Under the pieces are notes generated by a model. It worked only from the letters and a program-made list of their open reading frames with translations. It was not told the origin of the DNA and made no database searches. The translations under genes and the position numbers were made by a program. From assembly GCA_947500055.1 (NCBI GenBank), contig CANMQO010000001.1:1-64000 (forward strand): a stretch of 64,000 nucleotides of DNA. Reading direction: 5' to 3'. Below are positions 53,746 to 63,899 of the stretch, one piece after another (the first letter of the stretch is position 1; each line of letters begins with the position of its first letter). Source of the stretch: an uncultured Paracoccaceae bacterium. Its GTDB lineage: Bacteria > Pseudomonadota > Alphaproteobacteria > Rhodobacterales > Rhodobacteraceae.

Positions 53746-55275
53746 ATGGACGTTCTGCAAGAGCTTGAGACGCGGCGCGAGGCGGCGCGATTGGGTGGCG
53801 GCGCGCGCCGGATTGATGCGCAGCATAGCAAGGGCAAGCTGACCGCGCGCGAGCGGATCGAGCTTTTGCTGGATGACGGATCATTTGAAGAGTTCGATAT
53901 GTTCGTGGCCCACCGCTGCACCGATTTCGGCATGGAAAAGGAACGGCCCGCTGGCGATGGCGTTGTGACCGGCTGGGGCACGATCAATGGCCGCATGGTC
54001 TATGTGTTCAGTCAGGATTTCACCGTGTTTGGTGGCTCGCTGTCTGAAACCCACGCCCAGAAAATCTGCAAGATCATGGATATGGCGATGCAGAACGGGG
54101 CACCAGTGATCGGGATCAACGATTCCGGCGGGGCACGTATCCAGGAAGGTGTCGCATCGCTCGCTGGTTATGCGGAAGTTTTCCAGCGCAATATCATGGC
54201 ATCCGGCGTCGTCCCGCAAATCAGCGTGATCATGGGACCTTGCGCGGGCGGTGCGGTCTATTCGCCTGCGATGACCGATTTCATCTTCATGGTCAAAGAC
54301 AGTAGTTACATGTTTGTGACCGGCCCTGACGTGGTCAAGACAGTCACCAATGAGATTGTGACGGCGGAAGAATTGGGCGGCGCGTCGACCCATACAAAGA
54401 AATCCTCAGTCGCGGATGCCGCGTTTGAAAACGACGTGGAAGCCCTGGCGGAGGTGCGCCGCCTTGTCGATTTTCTGCCTCTCAACAACCGCGCCAAACC
54501 GCCGGTACGCCCGTTCTTTGATGATGTTAACCGGTTGGAGGACAGCCTTGATACGCTGATCCCGAACAACCCAAACTCGCCCTATGACATGAAAGAGCTG
54601 ATTGCCAAACTGGCTGATGAGGGTGATTTTTATGAGATCCAGGAGGACTTCGCGAAAAACATCCTGACCGGCTTCATCCGTTTGGAAGGGTCGACCGTGG
54701 GTGTTGTTGCCAACCAGCCCATGGTGCTGGCCGGATGCCTGGATATCGACAGCAGCCGCAAGGCGGCGCGGTTTGTCCGGTTCTGCGACGCGTTTGAAAT
54801 CCCGATCCTGACGCTTGTGGATGTCCCTGGCTTCCTGCCCGGCACGTCACAGGAATATGGCGGGGTCATCAAGCACGGGGCGAAACTGCTCTTCGCTTTT
54901 GGCGAGGCGACCGTGCCCAAGGTAACGGTGATCACCCGCAAGGCCTATGGCGGGGCCTATGACGTGATGGCTTCAAAACATTTGCGTGGTGACTTCAACT
55001 ATGCCTGGCCCACGGCAGAGGTGGCGGTGATGGGTGCCAAAGGGGCAACCGAAATCATCCACCGCGCCGATCTGGGCGATGCCGAAAAGATCGCCCAGCA
55101 TACCAAGAATTACGAAGACCGTTTTGCCAACCCGTTTGTGGCTGCCGAAAAAGGGTTCATCGACGAGGTGATCATGCCCCATTCAACCCGCAAAAGGATC
55201 TGCCGGGCCTTTGCATCGCTGCGCGGCAAGCAACTTCAAAACCCATGGAAAAAGCATGACAACATCCCCTTGTGA
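53746..55275 (+). CDS. pccB: Propionyl-CoA carboxylase beta (carboxyltransferase) subunit
   Basis: 509 aa, complete. It transfers CO2 from carboxybiotin to propionyl-CoA, giving methylmalonyl-CoA. Two crotonase-like halves are visible: [14 protein letters not shown] (about 120-133) and [12 protein letters not shown] in the N-half, and [24 protein letters not shown] (about 364-387) with [11 protein letters not shown] in the C-half. GGGGAG precedes ATG 53746. It is separated from pccA by 2.7 kb carrying a porin and small genes, a spacing seen in roseobacters. Confidence 0.95.
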   Translation: MDVLQELETRREAARLGGGARRIDAQHSKGKLTARERIELLLDDGSFEEFDMFVAHRCTDFGMEKERPAGDGVVTGWGTINGRMVYVFSQDFTVFGGSLSETHAQKICKIMDMAMQNGAPVIGINDSGGARIQEGVASLAGYAEVFQRNIMASGVVPQISVIMGPCAGGAVYSPAMTDFIFMVKDSSYMFVTGPDVVKTVTNEIVTAEELGGASTHTKKSSVADAAFENDVEALAEVRRLVDFLPLNNRAKPPVRPFFDDVNRLEDSLDTLIPNNPNSPYDMKELIAKLADEGDFYEIQEDFAKNILTGFIRLEGSTVGVVANQPMVLAGCLDIDSSRKAARFVRFCDAFEIPILTLVDVPGFLPGTSQEYGGVIKHGAKLLFAFGEATVPKVTVITRKAYGGAYDVMASKHLRGDFNYAWPTAEVAVMGAKGATEIIHRADLGDAEKIAQHTKNYEDRFANPFVAAEKGFIDEVIMPHSTRKRICRAFASLRGKQLQNPWKKHDNIPL

Positions 55276-55593
55276 TCCGTGGCAGGCGGGGCCGGTTTCG
55301 CGGCCTTGGCAATTTCACGCCGAGATACCGGCATTGGCACCGCGGGATTGTGACGACAGGCAATCCCAATATGTGGATGCGTTCCGGGGTATTGGTCCAA
55401 ATATGGTGGCAACGTCTCGGCGTGTTTCTGCTGATGATGCGCTTGCGACACATGACGTCACCTTCGCCATTGAGGGTGATGAAAACAAACGGAAATTTGA
55501 TACGCTTCCTGCGTGCGAACATGGTATCGCGCCCTCGTGGGGCCGAACTGGAGAAACCAGACGGTCCTGCATCACAAGAGGCAGGAAACAAAA
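55276..55593. other. Region after pccB without a gene I can support
   Basis: Several frames are open here, including one from ATG 55256 that overlaps the pccB end and runs to 55804, but its composition is poor in hydrophobic structure, has many rare Cys/Trp/Arg codons and resembles no family I know. An alternative frame from 55272 is also open. I see no clear terminator. It may hold a small hypothetical gene or non-coding sequence. Confidence 0.35.
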
Positions 55594-55719
55594 ATGGTAC
55601 AAGGACTTATCGCTTTTGGGGTGGCCGCGCTTATGGCGTTGGTTGCAGTGTCCGGCAGCCATGAACGGGGACCATTGCAGGTCACTTCGGATATGGCCGC
55701 ACAGGAGGCGTCCCGCTAA
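55594..55719 (+). CDS. Very small membrane-anchored or exported peptide
   Basis: 41 aa: MVQGLIAFGVAALMALVAV forms one hydrophobic segment, followed by a hydrophilic tail SGSHERGPLQVTSDMAAQE. GAGGCAGGA lies upstream of ATG 55594 at good spacing. The protein is too short for family assignment; it could be a single-span membrane peptide. No second line of evidence supports it besides the ribosome-binding site and the clean helix. Confidence 0.45.
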   Translation: MVQGLIAFGVAALMALVAVSGSHERGPLQVTSDMAAQEASR

Positions 55720-55805
55720 GGGCAATCGTTTACACAGGCAAACAGGTCACGGACAGGCAAGCAGGCTTGTCCGTGGCGCCCCCCAACCGATATGGGGGTG
55801 TTGAG

Positions 55806-56153
55806 ATGGAAAAGCATCGCGGCTTTCCGGGGCGACTGCCCGGCACTGATTTCCAATTCACCATCAGACGCGCCAACAAGGACGGGGCGACCCCGTTGAC
55901 CGTGCGCGCGCGCTATGCCGACCGACGCCCACCTGACAAACGGGCCGACGCGGGGTTTATGCAGGCCCTGTGGGAACAGTTCGGCGATGAACCGTTTGTG
56001 CGCGGCAATCTGGACGCGGGGCGGTTGAGTTGGCTGTTCGAACGCGAAGTCGTGCCTGCCGAAGACCCGTTTGACCCCGCCAGCTACGATGCCTTGCTAC
56101 GCATTGATGTGGCGGTGGCCCGCGTCAGCTTCCCCGAGATCGAGGGTTTGTGA
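55806..56153 (+). CDS. Conserved hypothetical protein in the pcc cluster
   Basis: 115 aa, charged and soluble, without signal peptide. The sequence EQFGDEPFVRGNLDAGRLSWLFEREVVPAEDPFDP looks structured, and a similar-sized ORF is often found between pccB and pccA in roseobacters, as I recall. ATG 55806 has GGGGGTG 7 nt upstream. No domain is recognised. The frame to 55767 adds a proline-rich leader that is less likely. Confidence 0.65.
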   Translation: MEKHRGFPGRLPGTDFQFTIRRANKDGATPLTVRARYADRRPPDKRADAGFMQALWEQFGDEPFVRGNLDAGRLSWLFEREVVPAEDPFDPASYDALLRIDVAVARVSFPEIEGL

Positions 56154-56494
56154 GTGCGCCCGGGTGGCGAAATCCTGCGGAGCGCTGCGGTGGTGCAGCA
56201 ACTGGTCGCCCATTTCTGGGGGGGCAGATCAGGTCGCTTTGCGAAGCCCGGTGATTACGGCACAGTTGTCGCAGCAGCAGCGCAACCCAGCAAACATGCT
56301 GTTGCAACCTTAGAACGGTACGACCCTTCCCTTTTCCGGCCTGCCCTTTCCCAAGGCGGGCCGGTTCCGTTTTTCCGCTCATTTTTCCATTTTTTTGCGG
56401 TTGATATTGGATATCAGCCCAATCTCGCTATTCAGTGCGGCATAGTACGCGCCAATCCTGGGGCTACGGCGAAAACAAAGTTAGGCAGAAAACA
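56154..56494. other. Intergenic region before the small lipoprotein gene
   Basis: These 341 bp contain no ORF that I consider real. A GC-rich imperfect hairpin, GGCCTGCCC near 56338 pairing with GGGCGGGCC near 56353, could terminate or attenuate transcription from the upstream gene. The open plus-strand frame through this region continues into the antisense of the porin gene and is a shadow. Confidence 0.5.
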
Positions 56495-56704
56495 ATGCAG
56501 AAAACATCTATCATCCTTGCCGCGGTGGCTATGTTCGGCCTCGCAGGCTGTCTTGACAACGACGTTGAACGTGGCGTCGCAGGTGCGGGCGCGGGCCTTG
56601 TTGCTTCAGAAGTCCTGGGCACAGACCGGACTGGCACAATCCTCGCTGGCGCTGCCGTTGGCGTATTGTGCGACGATGCAGGCGTTTGCCGCCCATCACG
56701 CTAA
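56495..56704 (+). CDS. Small glycine-zipper lipoprotein
   Basis: 69 aa. A lipoprotein signal ends in the lipobox GLAGC (cysteine about residue 19), followed by DNDVERGVAGAGAGLVASEVLG, a glycine-zipper-like stretch, and GAAVGVLCDDAGVC with a cysteine pair. Comparable small outer-membrane lipoproteins are widespread in Rhodobacterales with unknown role. The start at ATG 56495 follows AGGCAGAAAAC. A strong terminator follows it. Confidence 0.75.
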   Translation: MQKTSIILAAVAMFGLAGCLDNDVERGVAGAGAGLVASEVLGTDRTGTILAGAAVGVLCDDAGVCRPSR

Positions 56705-56738
56705 TACCGACGCGCCTTTGGCGCAACGAAATGAGCGG

Positions 56739-56776
56739 AACCGCCGCGGGGGGCAAACCCCTACGGCGGTTTTTTT
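56739..56776 (+). terminator. Intrinsic terminator after the small lipoprotein
   Basis: AACCGCCG (56739-56746) pairs with CGGCGGTT (56764-56771), with an inner GGGGG/CCCC extension and a run of T residues at 56770-56776. It lies 35 bp after the lipoprotein stop and 14 bp before the end of the convergent porin gene. Confidence 0.85.
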
Positions 56777-56789
56777 GTCTGAGACGCAG

Positions 56790-57815
56790 TTAGAAATTGA
56801 ACTGCACCGAGGATTGGATCCGGTCCGCGCTGGCAGTGCTGTCATTGAACAACGTCCGTTCGCCGCTGATATATTCAACGCCGAAAGTGACATTTTCCAA
56901 CGGGCTGTAAAAAGCCGTCAGATGCACGGTTTCAAGGCTTTCGGTATCCGTGGCGCCGCCGCTGTCGATATCGCGGAAACCGTAAGCCGCGCCAATGGTG
57001 AATTGATCGTTCAGCGCCTGCGCAATGGCGAGGGTGTAGGCCTCGGTCTCGATCGCGGTATCGCCGTCCAGATCGTCGCCACCAAAGACCATCAGCGACC
57101 CGATGCCCTCACCCATGGTATAGCTGGCCTGAATGGTGCCACCCTGCCAGGGCGTGGCATTGCCCGAGATGTTGACACCATAGGCATCCACATTCCCCGA
57201 CGGCCCGTCCAATTGCCGCGAAATCCCGGCCAGTTTGACGAACCCATTGTCAAACCCGTAACGCGCCGCCGCCGTCACCGCCAGATGCGCGCCCCCGTCG
57301 TCATCCTCGACGGACGCAGACAAGTTCAGGCCGCCAAGATCATGCGAGTAGCGCAATTGCGCCGTGCGGGCGAACGGAATACCTGCAGGCCCCTGAAAAT
57401 CGACCGTCGTGGGATAGCTTTCTATGGGCATGAAGTTGCTCCAGGTTTGACCGGCCAAAAGCCCGCCAACCTCGCCGTAAGCATGACGCAACCGAAAGCC
57501 ACCGCCGCCGTTACCAAAGAAATCGCCCTCGACCTGCGTCTTCAACGGGCCCCACGCGGTGTCCGTGGTGCTGCGAAACCCAAGGCGCGACTGAAACGCA
57601 TGTGCTTGGCTGGTGCTTTCGCTGTCGGTCCCCGGCTCAAGACTGCCAAGGCCGAAAATGGTCAGCCCCAGATCGGTGTCGACGTCATAAATCAAATCCA
57701 GTTTGCCGTAACCGTAGACTTCGATGGTCGTTTCGGCCTGACCGGCGGTGCCCGCCACCAGCAACGCCGCGGTCGCGCAGGCAAGCTGCGGCCATTTATG
57801 TATAAGTGTGAACAT
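56790..57815 (-). CDS. DcaP-like trimeric porin
   Basis: 341 aa outer-membrane protein. A signal peptide ends near TAGQAET, then alternating beta-strand segments end in the C-terminal FNF required for outer-membrane assembly. IEVYGYGKLDLIYD at the mature start and the RSQ/FQSRLGFRSTTDT pattern match DcaP-like porins (negatively charged solutes such as dicarboxylates). Placement inside the propionyl-CoA cluster suggests uptake of short organic acids, which is inference. It is separate from the genes on the opposite strand. Confidence 0.82.
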   Translation of the reverse strand: MFTLIHKWPQLACATAALLVAGTAGQAETTIEVYGYGKLDLIYDVDTDLGLTIFGLGSLEPGTDSESTSQAHAFQSRLGFRSTTDTAWGPLKTQVEGDFFGNGGGGFRLRHAYGEVGGLLAGQTWSNFMPIESYPTTVDFQGPAGIPFARTAQLRYSHDLGGLNLSASVEDDDGGAHLAVTAAARYGFDNGFVKLAGISRQLDGPSGNVDAYGVNISGNATPWQGGTIQASYTMGEGIGSLMVFGGDDLDGDTAIETEAYTLAIAQALNDQFTIGAAYGFRDIDSGGATDTESLETVHLTAFYSPLENVTFGVEYISGERTLFNDSTASADRIQSSVQFNF

Positions 57816-58003
57816 GGTGCTTTTCCCTATGATGAGAGTCGCCGAAATCCGACAACTTCGGGAAGGGTGGCATGAAAATCACCCGGCACGGTTTCACGCA
57901 TACTCACTTGGCATACAATTGTATGCGACCGGCATGTCACGCCAAGACAACAGGGTGTGACAGTGGCGCCCGATCACCTGAATTTGACTAAAGGACCTTG
58001 CGG

Positions 58004-60001
58004 ATGTTCAAGAAAATACTCATTGCCAACCGTGGCGAAATTGCCTGTCGCGTGATCAAGACCGCCCGCAAGATGGGCATTCAGACGGTGGCAATCTATT
58101 CCGATGCTGACCGCAACGCGCTGCATGTGAAAATGGCGGATGAGGCGGTGCATATCGGCCCGCCTCCCGCCAACCAGTCCTATATCGTCATCGACAAGGT
58201 GATGGAGGCAATCAAACAGACCGGCGCCGAAGCGGTGCATCCCGGATATGGTTTCCTGTCCGAAAACCCGAAATTTGCTGACGCGCTAGAGGCCGCAGGC
58301 ATCGCATTCGTCGGCCCGCCCAAAGGCGCGATTGAGGCGATGGGCGACAAGATCACCTCCAAGAAGATCGCGCAGGAGGCTGATGTATCGACCGTACCCG
58401 GCTATATGGGCCTGATCGAAGACGCCGAAGAGGCGGTTAAGATTTCCAATGAAGTTGGCTACCCGGTGATGATCAAGGCCTCCGCCGGGGGTGGCGGCAA
58501 GGGTATGCGGATTGCGTGGAATGATGATGAGGCCCGCGAGGGGTTTCAGTCGTCCAAGAACGAGGCCGCCAGTTCCTTTGGTGACGACCGGATTTTCATC
58601 GAGAAATTCGTGACCCAGCCCCGCCATATCGAAATTCAGGTTCTGGCCGATAGCCATGGCAATGCGGTTTACCTGCATGAACGCGAATGTTCGATCCAGC
58701 GCCGGAACCAGAAGGTGATTGAGGAAGCACCTTCGCCGTTCCTTGATGAGGCCACACGCAAGGCCATGGGTGAGCAATCCGTCGCCCTGGCGCAGGCGGT
58801 CGGATACACCAGCGCGGGTACGGTCGAATTCATCGTGGATGGTGACCGCAATTTCTATTTCCTGGAAATGAACACACGGCTCCAGGTGGAACACCCGGTG
58901 ACGGAACTGATCACCGGTGTTGATCTGGTTGAACAGATGATCCGGGTGGCTGCCGGGGAGAAGCTGCCATTCCAGCAGTCGGACCTGAAAATCAACGGCT
59001 GGGCGATGGAAAGCCGCCTTTACGCCGAAGATCCCTATCGCAACTTCCTGCCGTCGATCGGGCGGCTGGTGCGCTACCGCCCCCCCACCGAGGAAGCCAC
59101 AGACAAACGGGCCGTCCGCAACGATACCGGCGTCTATGAAGGTGGCGAGATCAGCATGTATTACGACCCGATGATTGCGAAACTCTGCACATGGGCCCCT
59201 GACCGGGCCACCGCGATTGAGGAAATGCGGCTGGCGCTGGATGGGTTTGAGCTTGAGGGGATCGGGCACAACCTGCCATTCTTGGCGGCTGTCTATGATC
59301 ATCCGAAATTCACCAGCGGCAACATGACCACCGCCTTTATCGAGGAGGAATATCCAGACGGGTTCGAAGGTGTAACATTGCCGGAAGAGGCGTGCACCCG
59401 TATCGCCGCAGCCGCTGCCGCCATGCACCGCGTCGCTGAAATCCGGCGCACGCGCATTTCGGGTCGGATGGATAATCACGAGCGGCATGTGGGCGAAGAC
59501 TGGGTTGTCAGCCTGCAGGGCCATTCGCATGACGTTGTCATTGGGGCGGACAAGGCCGGGGCGGATGTGAAGATCGGCGAGCAAACCCTGCGGGTCGAAA
59601 GCGATTGGACACCGGGCGATCCGTTGGCGCGGCTCAGCGTCGATGGCACGCCACTGGTGCTGAAAATCGGCAAGATCTCTGGTGGTTTTCGGGTGCGCTA
59701 TCGGGGCGCTGATCTGAAGGTGCATGTGCGCACCCCGCGTCAGGCGGAACTGGCCGCTCTGATGCCCGAAAAACTGCCGCCCGATACGTCGAAATTCCTG
59801 CTCTGCCCCATGCCCGGCCTGATCGTAAAGGTCGATGTGGACGCAGGTGACGAGGTGCAGGAAGGTCAGGCGTTATGCACGGTTGAGGCCATGAAGATGG
59901 AAAACATCCTGCGCGCCGAACGCAAGGGCATCGTCAAGAAAGTGAACGCAGGTGCTGGCGACAGTCTCGCCGTGGACGATGTGATCATGGAGTTTGAATA
60001 A
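58004..60001 (+). CDS. pccA: Propionyl-CoA carboxylase alpha (biotin carboxylase/biotin carrier) subunit
   Basis: 665 aa from ATG 58004 (the frame also opens at TTG 57998). It carboxylates biotin with ATP and bicarbonate and hands CO2 to PccB. The biotin-carboxylase ATP-grasp domain starts FKKILIANRGEIACRV and carries KASAGGGGKGM (about 162). MNTRLQVEHPVTE lies at about 290, and the biotin-carrier domain ends with EAMKMEN, the modified lysine at 631. AAAGGA precedes the start. The stop overlaps the next start by one base (TAATG). Confidence 0.95.
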   Translation: MFKKILIANRGEIACRVIKTARKMGIQTVAIYSDADRNALHVKMADEAVHIGPPPANQSYIVIDKVMEAIKQTGAEAVHPGYGFLSENPKFADALEAAGIAFVGPPKGAIEAMGDKITSKKIAQEADVSTVPGYMGLIEDAEEAVKISNEVGYPVMIKASAGGGGKGMRIAWNDDEAREGFQSSKNEAASSFGDDRIFIEKFVTQPRHIEIQVLADSHGNAVYLHERECSIQRRNQKVIEEAPSPFLDEATRKAMGEQSVALAQAVGYTSAGTVEFIVDGDRNFYFLEMNTRLQVEHPVTELITGVDLVEQMIRVAAGEKLPFQQSDLKINGWAMESRLYAEDPYRNFLPSIGRLVRYRPPTEEATDKRAVRNDTGVYEGGEISMYYDPMIAKLCTWAPDRATAIEEMRLALDGFELEGIGHNLPFLAAVYDHPKFTSGNMTTAFIEEEYPDGFEGVTLPEEACTRIAAAAAAMHRVAEIRRTRISGRMDNHERHVGEDWVVSLQGHSHDVVIGADKAGADVKIGEQTLRVESDWTPGDPLARLSVDGTPLVLKIGKISGGFRVRYRGADLKVHVRTPRQAELAALMPEKLPPDTSKFLLCPMPGLIVKVDVDAGDEVQEGQALCTVEAMKMENILRAERKGIVKKVNAGAGDSLAVDDVIMEFE

Positions 60002-60573
60002 TGGGATTTGCAATCGGGGTTACGTCTGTCCCGCTTTCTGAAAAAGCGCGGTTCCTGGCCAATGCAGGGCTGACCGAGACGCGGAATTCCGACAGCGAAA
60101 ACGAAACCTTGCTCAGCGGTGCGGCATGGGATGACCAGTATCTGACATGGCGCAACCTGCGTCTGACGAAACGGCTCGCATCACCAAGCTACGATCAGAT
60201 TTCGGTTGGCCTACGCTTATTGACACTGGAACTGCACGAGACATCCATGGGCGCGCAGGTTTGCCGGTATGAGGACGGTGTACAGGTCTGGGCAGCCACG
60301 GGGGATGACCACGGCTTTCTGACCGAAGGCCCCGTTCCGCTGGATGAAACGGCGCTGAAAGCGCTTTGCCAGACGCGTAACGTGGAAGTCTTTGGTGCGG
60401 AAAAGGCGGCACAATATGCCGCAGAGGATGACGGTTTTACCGATCCGTTTGCCATGGCGGTTGAGCTATTTGTCGCACAAACCGGTTTTCGCTATGACGG
60501 CCATGACGTGACGACGTTTATGGAACTGGGTGGTGAAATGCCGTTCCCAAAACCGTGGTGGAGGTTCTGGTGA
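60001..60573 (+). CDS. Conserved hypothetical protein coupled to pccA
   Basis: 190 aa, soluble, no signal peptide or recognised domain. The ATG shares a base with the pccA stop (TAATG), so translation is coupled. It has acidic and aromatic composition, a C-terminal PKPWWRFW tail rich in Trp, and FTDPFAMAVELFVAQTGF in the middle. A role in the pcc pathway (for example assembly of the carboxylase) is suggested only by position. Confidence 0.75.
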   Translation: MGFAIGVTSVPLSEKARFLANAGLTETRNSDSENETLLSGAAWDDQYLTWRNLRLTKRLASPSYDQISVGLRLLTLELHETSMGAQVCRYEDGVQVWAATGDDHGFLTEGPVPLDETALKALCQTRNVEVFGAEKAAQYAAEDDGFTDPFAMAVELFVAQTGFRYDGHDVTTFMELGGEMPFPKPWWRFW

Positions 60574-60589
60574 ACATGTCATACGCACC

Positions 60590-61051
60590 TTATCCCCCCA
60601 GCCGCCGGTCCGAAATCTCTTGCTGTCGCAGGGGCATCTTGTCGATGGACCGGGACAGTTCCCGCACGCTCCATGGGCTTGGTTTGCGCAGGGCGACGCG
60701 CCCGTCTTTGCCGATCAGCGCCATCATGTATCCGCGTGGCCGCAATGTTGTGCGCAATTCGGTTTCGGCGCTGGGGTCGGTGTCGGTGATGATGATCACG
60801 TCCCGCTCTGCCAGGTCATCCAGACCGTCCATCAGCCGATCCATCTGCTGTTTGAAACGTGGATCATTCGGCGTGTCGGCAAACACGACCAAGGGCCGGA
60901 CCACCCATTGCAGCTCTGCCAACGTGATGTCAGTGGCCTCAAAGACCAGTGTAGGGTCTTCTTCCCACCGTTCCAGCACTGTGGCGTCTTGGGCGGAAAG
61001 TGGTGCGGCCATCAGGCAAAACACTGTGGCGATCTTCGTCAATTGTTTCAT
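60590..61051 (-). CDS. DUF4174-type exported protein
   Basis: 153 aa with a signal peptide ending near APLSAQD. The mature part looks thioredoxin-like: LAELQWVVRPLVVFADTPNDPRF, DVIIITDTDPSAETELR and MMALIGKDGRVALRKPSPWS fit the DUF4174 pattern. Function unknown; no CxxC motif is visible. ATG 61051 gives the signal peptide; the open frame to 61849 is antisense of the mutase gene. It is divergent from mcm. Confidence 0.82.
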   Translation of the reverse strand: MKQLTKIATVFCLMAAPLSAQDATVLERWEEDPTLVFEATDITLAELQWVVRPLVVFADTPNDPRFKQQMDRLMDGLDDLAERDVIIITDTDPSAETELRTTLRPRGYMMALIGKDGRVALRKPSPWSVRELSRSIDKMPLRQQEISDRRLGG

Positions 61052-61150
61052 GAGATTAGATATAGAGGCGGCTTTGTTAAAAGCTAAGGGTATTGCGCAA
61101 ATCAGTGCAAACAATTTCGCGATCCCTGCCGCGGACAGCAGGAGGCTGAG

Positions 61151-63277
61151 ATGACCGACAAGAAAACCTGGGAAGACGTCGCGACCAAGGAATTGCGTGG
61201 CAAACCCCTTGCTGCACTGGACTGGGACACGTTGGAAGGGATCGCGGTCAAGCCGCTTTATACCGCCGAGGACACCGCTGACCTGCCGCATATGGGCGGC
61301 GTGCCCGGCATTGCCCCTTATACCCGTGGCGTGAAAGCCACGATGTATGCGGGTCGCCCCTGGACGATCCGGCAATATGCGGGGTTTTCCACGGCCGAGG
61401 AATCGAATGCGTTTTATCGCAAAGCGCTGGATGCGGGGCAGCAGGGCGTTTCGGTTGCCTTCGATCTGGCCACACATCGGGGCTATGACAGCGACCACCC
61501 GCGCGTCGAAGGGGACGTGGGCAAGGCCGGTGTCGCCATCGACAGTGTCGAGGATATGAAGATCCTGTTTGACGGCATCCCGCTGGATAAGGTCAGCGTG
61601 TCCATGACGATGAATGGCGCGGTGATCCCGATCCTTGCCAATTTCATCGTGGCGGGGGAGGAGCAGGGACATCCCCGCAATGTCCTTTCTGGCACGATCC
61701 AGAACGACATCCTCAAGGAATTCATGGTGCGGAATACCTATGTCTATCCGCCCGAACCGTCGATGCGGATCATCGCGGATATCATCGAATATACCACCAA
61801 TGAGATGCCGAAATTCAACTCGATCAGCATTAGCGGCTACCACATGCAAGAGGCGGGGGCGAACCTCGTGCAGGAACTGGCCTACACGCTGGCCGATGGC
61901 CGTGAATATGTGCGCACCGCCATCGCGCGCGGCATGGATGTGGATCAGTTTGCCGGACGGCTAAGTTTCTTCTTCGCCATCGGTATGAACTTTTTCATGG
62001 AGGCAGCCAAGCTGCGCGCCGCCCGCCTGCTCTGGTCGCGGATCATGGCGGAGTTTGAGCCGAAGAACCCCAAATCCTCCATGTTGCGTACCCATTGCCA
62101 GACGTCCGGCGTGTCGTTGCAGGAACAGGACCCGTATAACAACGTGATCCGCACCGCCTATGAGGCGATGAGCGCGGTTCTGGGCGGCACGCAGTCTCTA
62201 CACACCAATGCCTTGGATGAGGCGATTGCGTTGCCGACCGAATTCAGCGCGCGTATAGCGCGCAATACCCAGTTGATTTTGCAGGAAGAAACCGGGGTGA
62301 CCAATGTGGTCGATCCGCTTGCCGGGTCCTACTACGTCGAAAGCCTGACCCATGAATTGGCCGAAGCCGCGTGGAAGCTGATTGAAGAGGTTGAGGAAAT
62401 GGGCGGGATGACCAAGGCCGTCGCGTCCGGTATGCCCAAGCTGCGGATCGAGGAAACGGCGGCCCGCCGTCAGGCCGAGATTGACCGGGGGATCGAGGTG
62501 ATTGTCGGGGTCAACAAATACCGCAAGGACAAGGAAGACCCGATTGATATCCTTGATATCGACAATGCCGCCGTGCGCGAAGCGCAGGTCGCCCGGATCG
62601 ACGCGACAAGAGCGTCCCGTGATCAGGCGATTTGTGACGCAACACTGAACGAATTGACCCGCCGCGCGGAGGAAGGCGGCAATCTTTTGGAAGCCGCGGT
62701 CGAAGCCGCGCGCGCCCGCGCCACAGTCGGAGAAATCAGCATGGCCATGGAAAAATCATTTGGACGGCACCGCGCCGAGGTCAAGACATTGGCCGGCGTC
62801 TATGGGGCGGCCTATGAAGGCGACGAAGGTTTCGCCGCCATACAGAGCAGCGTGGAAGGTTTTGCCGAGGAAGAGGGGCGGCGCCCGCGCATGCTGGTCG
62901 TCAAAATGGGGCAGGACGGCCATGACCGGGGGGCAAAGGTCATCGCCACCGCATTCGCCGATATCGGCTTTGACGTGGATGTGGGGCCGTTGTTCCAGAC
63001 ACCAGAAGAGGCCGCACAGGATGCCATCGACAATGATGTGCATGTCATAGGGATCAGTTCCCAGGCTGCGGGACACAAAACACTGGCCCCGAAACTGGTG
63101 CAGGCGCTGAAAGACGCGGATGCAGACGATATCATCGTGATTTGCGGTGGCGTTATTCCGCAGCAGGATTACCAATTCCTTTATGATGCGGGCGTGAAGG
63201 CGATTTTTGGTCCCGGCACCAACATCCCCACCGCCGCCGAGGATATTTTGCGCCTGATCCGCGAGGCCCGCGCCTGA
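61151..63277 (+). CDS. mcm: Methylmalonyl-CoA mutase (adenosylcobalamin-dependent)
   Basis: 708 aa, single-chain mutase that isomerises (R)-methylmalonyl-CoA to succinyl-CoA, the last step after propionyl-CoA carboxylase. The N-terminal TIM-barrel contains [19 protein letters not shown] (about 66-84) and [20 protein letters not shown] (about 278-297). The C-terminal B12 domain carries the DxHxxG motif (D589, H591, G594) that binds cobalamin, plus the GSL-type [21 protein letters not shown] lies before ATG 61151. The GTPase MeaB and the epimerase are not in this window. Its stop shares a base with the VOC gene start. Confidence 0.95.
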   Translation: MTDKKTWEDVATKELRGKPLAALDWDTLEGIAVKPLYTAEDTADLPHMGGVPGIAPYTRGVKATMYAGRPWTIRQYAGFSTAEESNAFYRKALDAGQQGVSVAFDLATHRGYDSDHPRVEGDVGKAGVAIDSVEDMKILFDGIPLDKVSVSMTMNGAVIPILANFIVAGEEQGHPRNVLSGTIQNDILKEFMVRNTYVYPPEPSMRIIADIIEYTTNEMPKFNSISISGYHMQEAGANLVQELAYTLADGREYVRTAIARGMDVDQFAGRLSFFFAIGMNFFMEAAKLRAARLLWSRIMAEFEPKNPKSSMLRTHCQTSGVSLQEQDPYNNVIRTAYEAMSAVLGGTQSLHTNALDEAIALPTEFSARIARNTQLILQEETGVTNVVDPLAGSYYVESLTHELAEAAWKLIEEVEEMGGMTKAVASGMPKLRIEETAARRQAEIDRGIEVIVGVNKYRKDKEDPIDILDIDNAAVREAQVARIDATRASRDQAICDATLNELTRRAEEGGNLLEAAVEAARARATVGEISMAMEKSFGRHRAEVKTLAGVYGAAYEGDEGFAAIQSSVEGFAEEEGRRPRMLVVKMGQDGHDRGAKVIATAFADIGFDVDVGPLFQTPEEAAQDAIDNDVHVIGISSQAAGHKTLAPKLVQALKDADADDIIVICGGVIPQQDYQFLYDAGVKAIFGPGTNIPTAAEDILRLIREARA

Positions 63278-63861
63278 TGCGTCTGGACCATCTGGCCGTC
63301 GCGGCGGAAACACTGGCCGAAGGCGTGGCATTTGTTGAGGATGCGCTGGGCGTTCAGATGGTGCCGGGCGGCAAACATGCAAGGTTTGGCACGCATAACG
63401 CGCTGCTGGGGATGGGTGATATCTATCTGGAGGTTATTGCGCTGGACCCGGATGCAAAGCGAGCGGGGCCAAGCTGGTTCGGGCTGGATCATTTCACGGG
63501 CCCGCCGCGCCTTGCCAATTGGATTTGCGAGGTGGGCGACATGAAATGGGCACCGCCGGAATGCGGCCCCGTAGTTGATTTGGAACGGGACGATCTGCAT
63601 TGGCAGATCACCGTGCCCGACGATGGCGGCCTGCCCTTTGATGGGGCGCTGCCCACCTTGATGCGTTGGGGCGATGGGGTGACCCATCCGACCAAATCCC
63701 TGCCGGATAGTGGCTGTCGGTTGCGACGGTTCCGGGTGTTTCACCCCGACGCTGCGGCCATTGCTGCCACCCCCGACCCGCGCGTGCATGTGACGGCCGG
63801 ACCCAAAGGGTTTGATGCGGTGATCGAAACCCCCGCTGGATCACGGCATCTGCGCGGATAG
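63277..63861 (+). CDS. VOC-family (glyoxalase-like) protein
   Basis: 194 aa with a glyoxalase-like domain beginning [25 protein letters not shown] and an arginine-rich ligand strand GAKHARFGTHNALLG-type segment. It is longer than methylmalonyl-CoA epimerase (about 135-150 aa) and lacks its full pattern, so an epimerase function is not supported despite the overlap with mcm (ATGA at 63274-63277). A general metal-binding or ring-cleaving-like role is possible. Confidence 0.75.
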   Translation: MRLDHLAVAAETLAEGVAFVEDALGVQMVPGGKHARFGTHNALLGMGDIYLEVIALDPDAKRAGPSWFGLDHFTGPPRLANWICEVGDMKWAPPECGPVVDLERDDLHWQITVPDDGGLPFDGALPTLMRWGDGVTHPTKSLPDSGCRLRRFRVFHPDAAAIAATPDPRVHVTAGPKGFDAVIETPAGSRHLRG

Positions 63862-63899
63862 CGGTTGAATGATTTTGCTGCGCATCAGAGAATGCGCGG

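Noticed and set aside
55256..55804. Possible hypothetical gene overlapping the end of pccB
   Set aside because: Composition is unlike the neighbours and no conserved pattern is seen; two other frames are equally open in the same stretch. It is described as an unresolved region rather than as a gene.
56154..57875. 573-residue open frame on the plus strand
   Set aside because: Most of it is antisense to the DcaP-like porin, which has a signal peptide, a normal beta-strand pattern and a C-terminal Phe. The frame also runs through a terminator.
58286..59725. 479-residue open frame on the minus strand
   Set aside because: Antisense to pccA, whose biotin-carboxylase and biotin-carrier motifs are complete; the translation has no family features.
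61052..61849. Upstream extension of the DUF4174 gene to 419 residues
   Set aside because: The extension is antisense to the 5' part of mcm, and ATG 61051 directly starts a good signal peptide.
63277..63861. Methylmalonyl-CoA epimerase beside the mutase
   Set aside because: The VOC fold and position are suggestive, but the protein is too long and lacks the epimerase pattern, so only a general VOC call is made.
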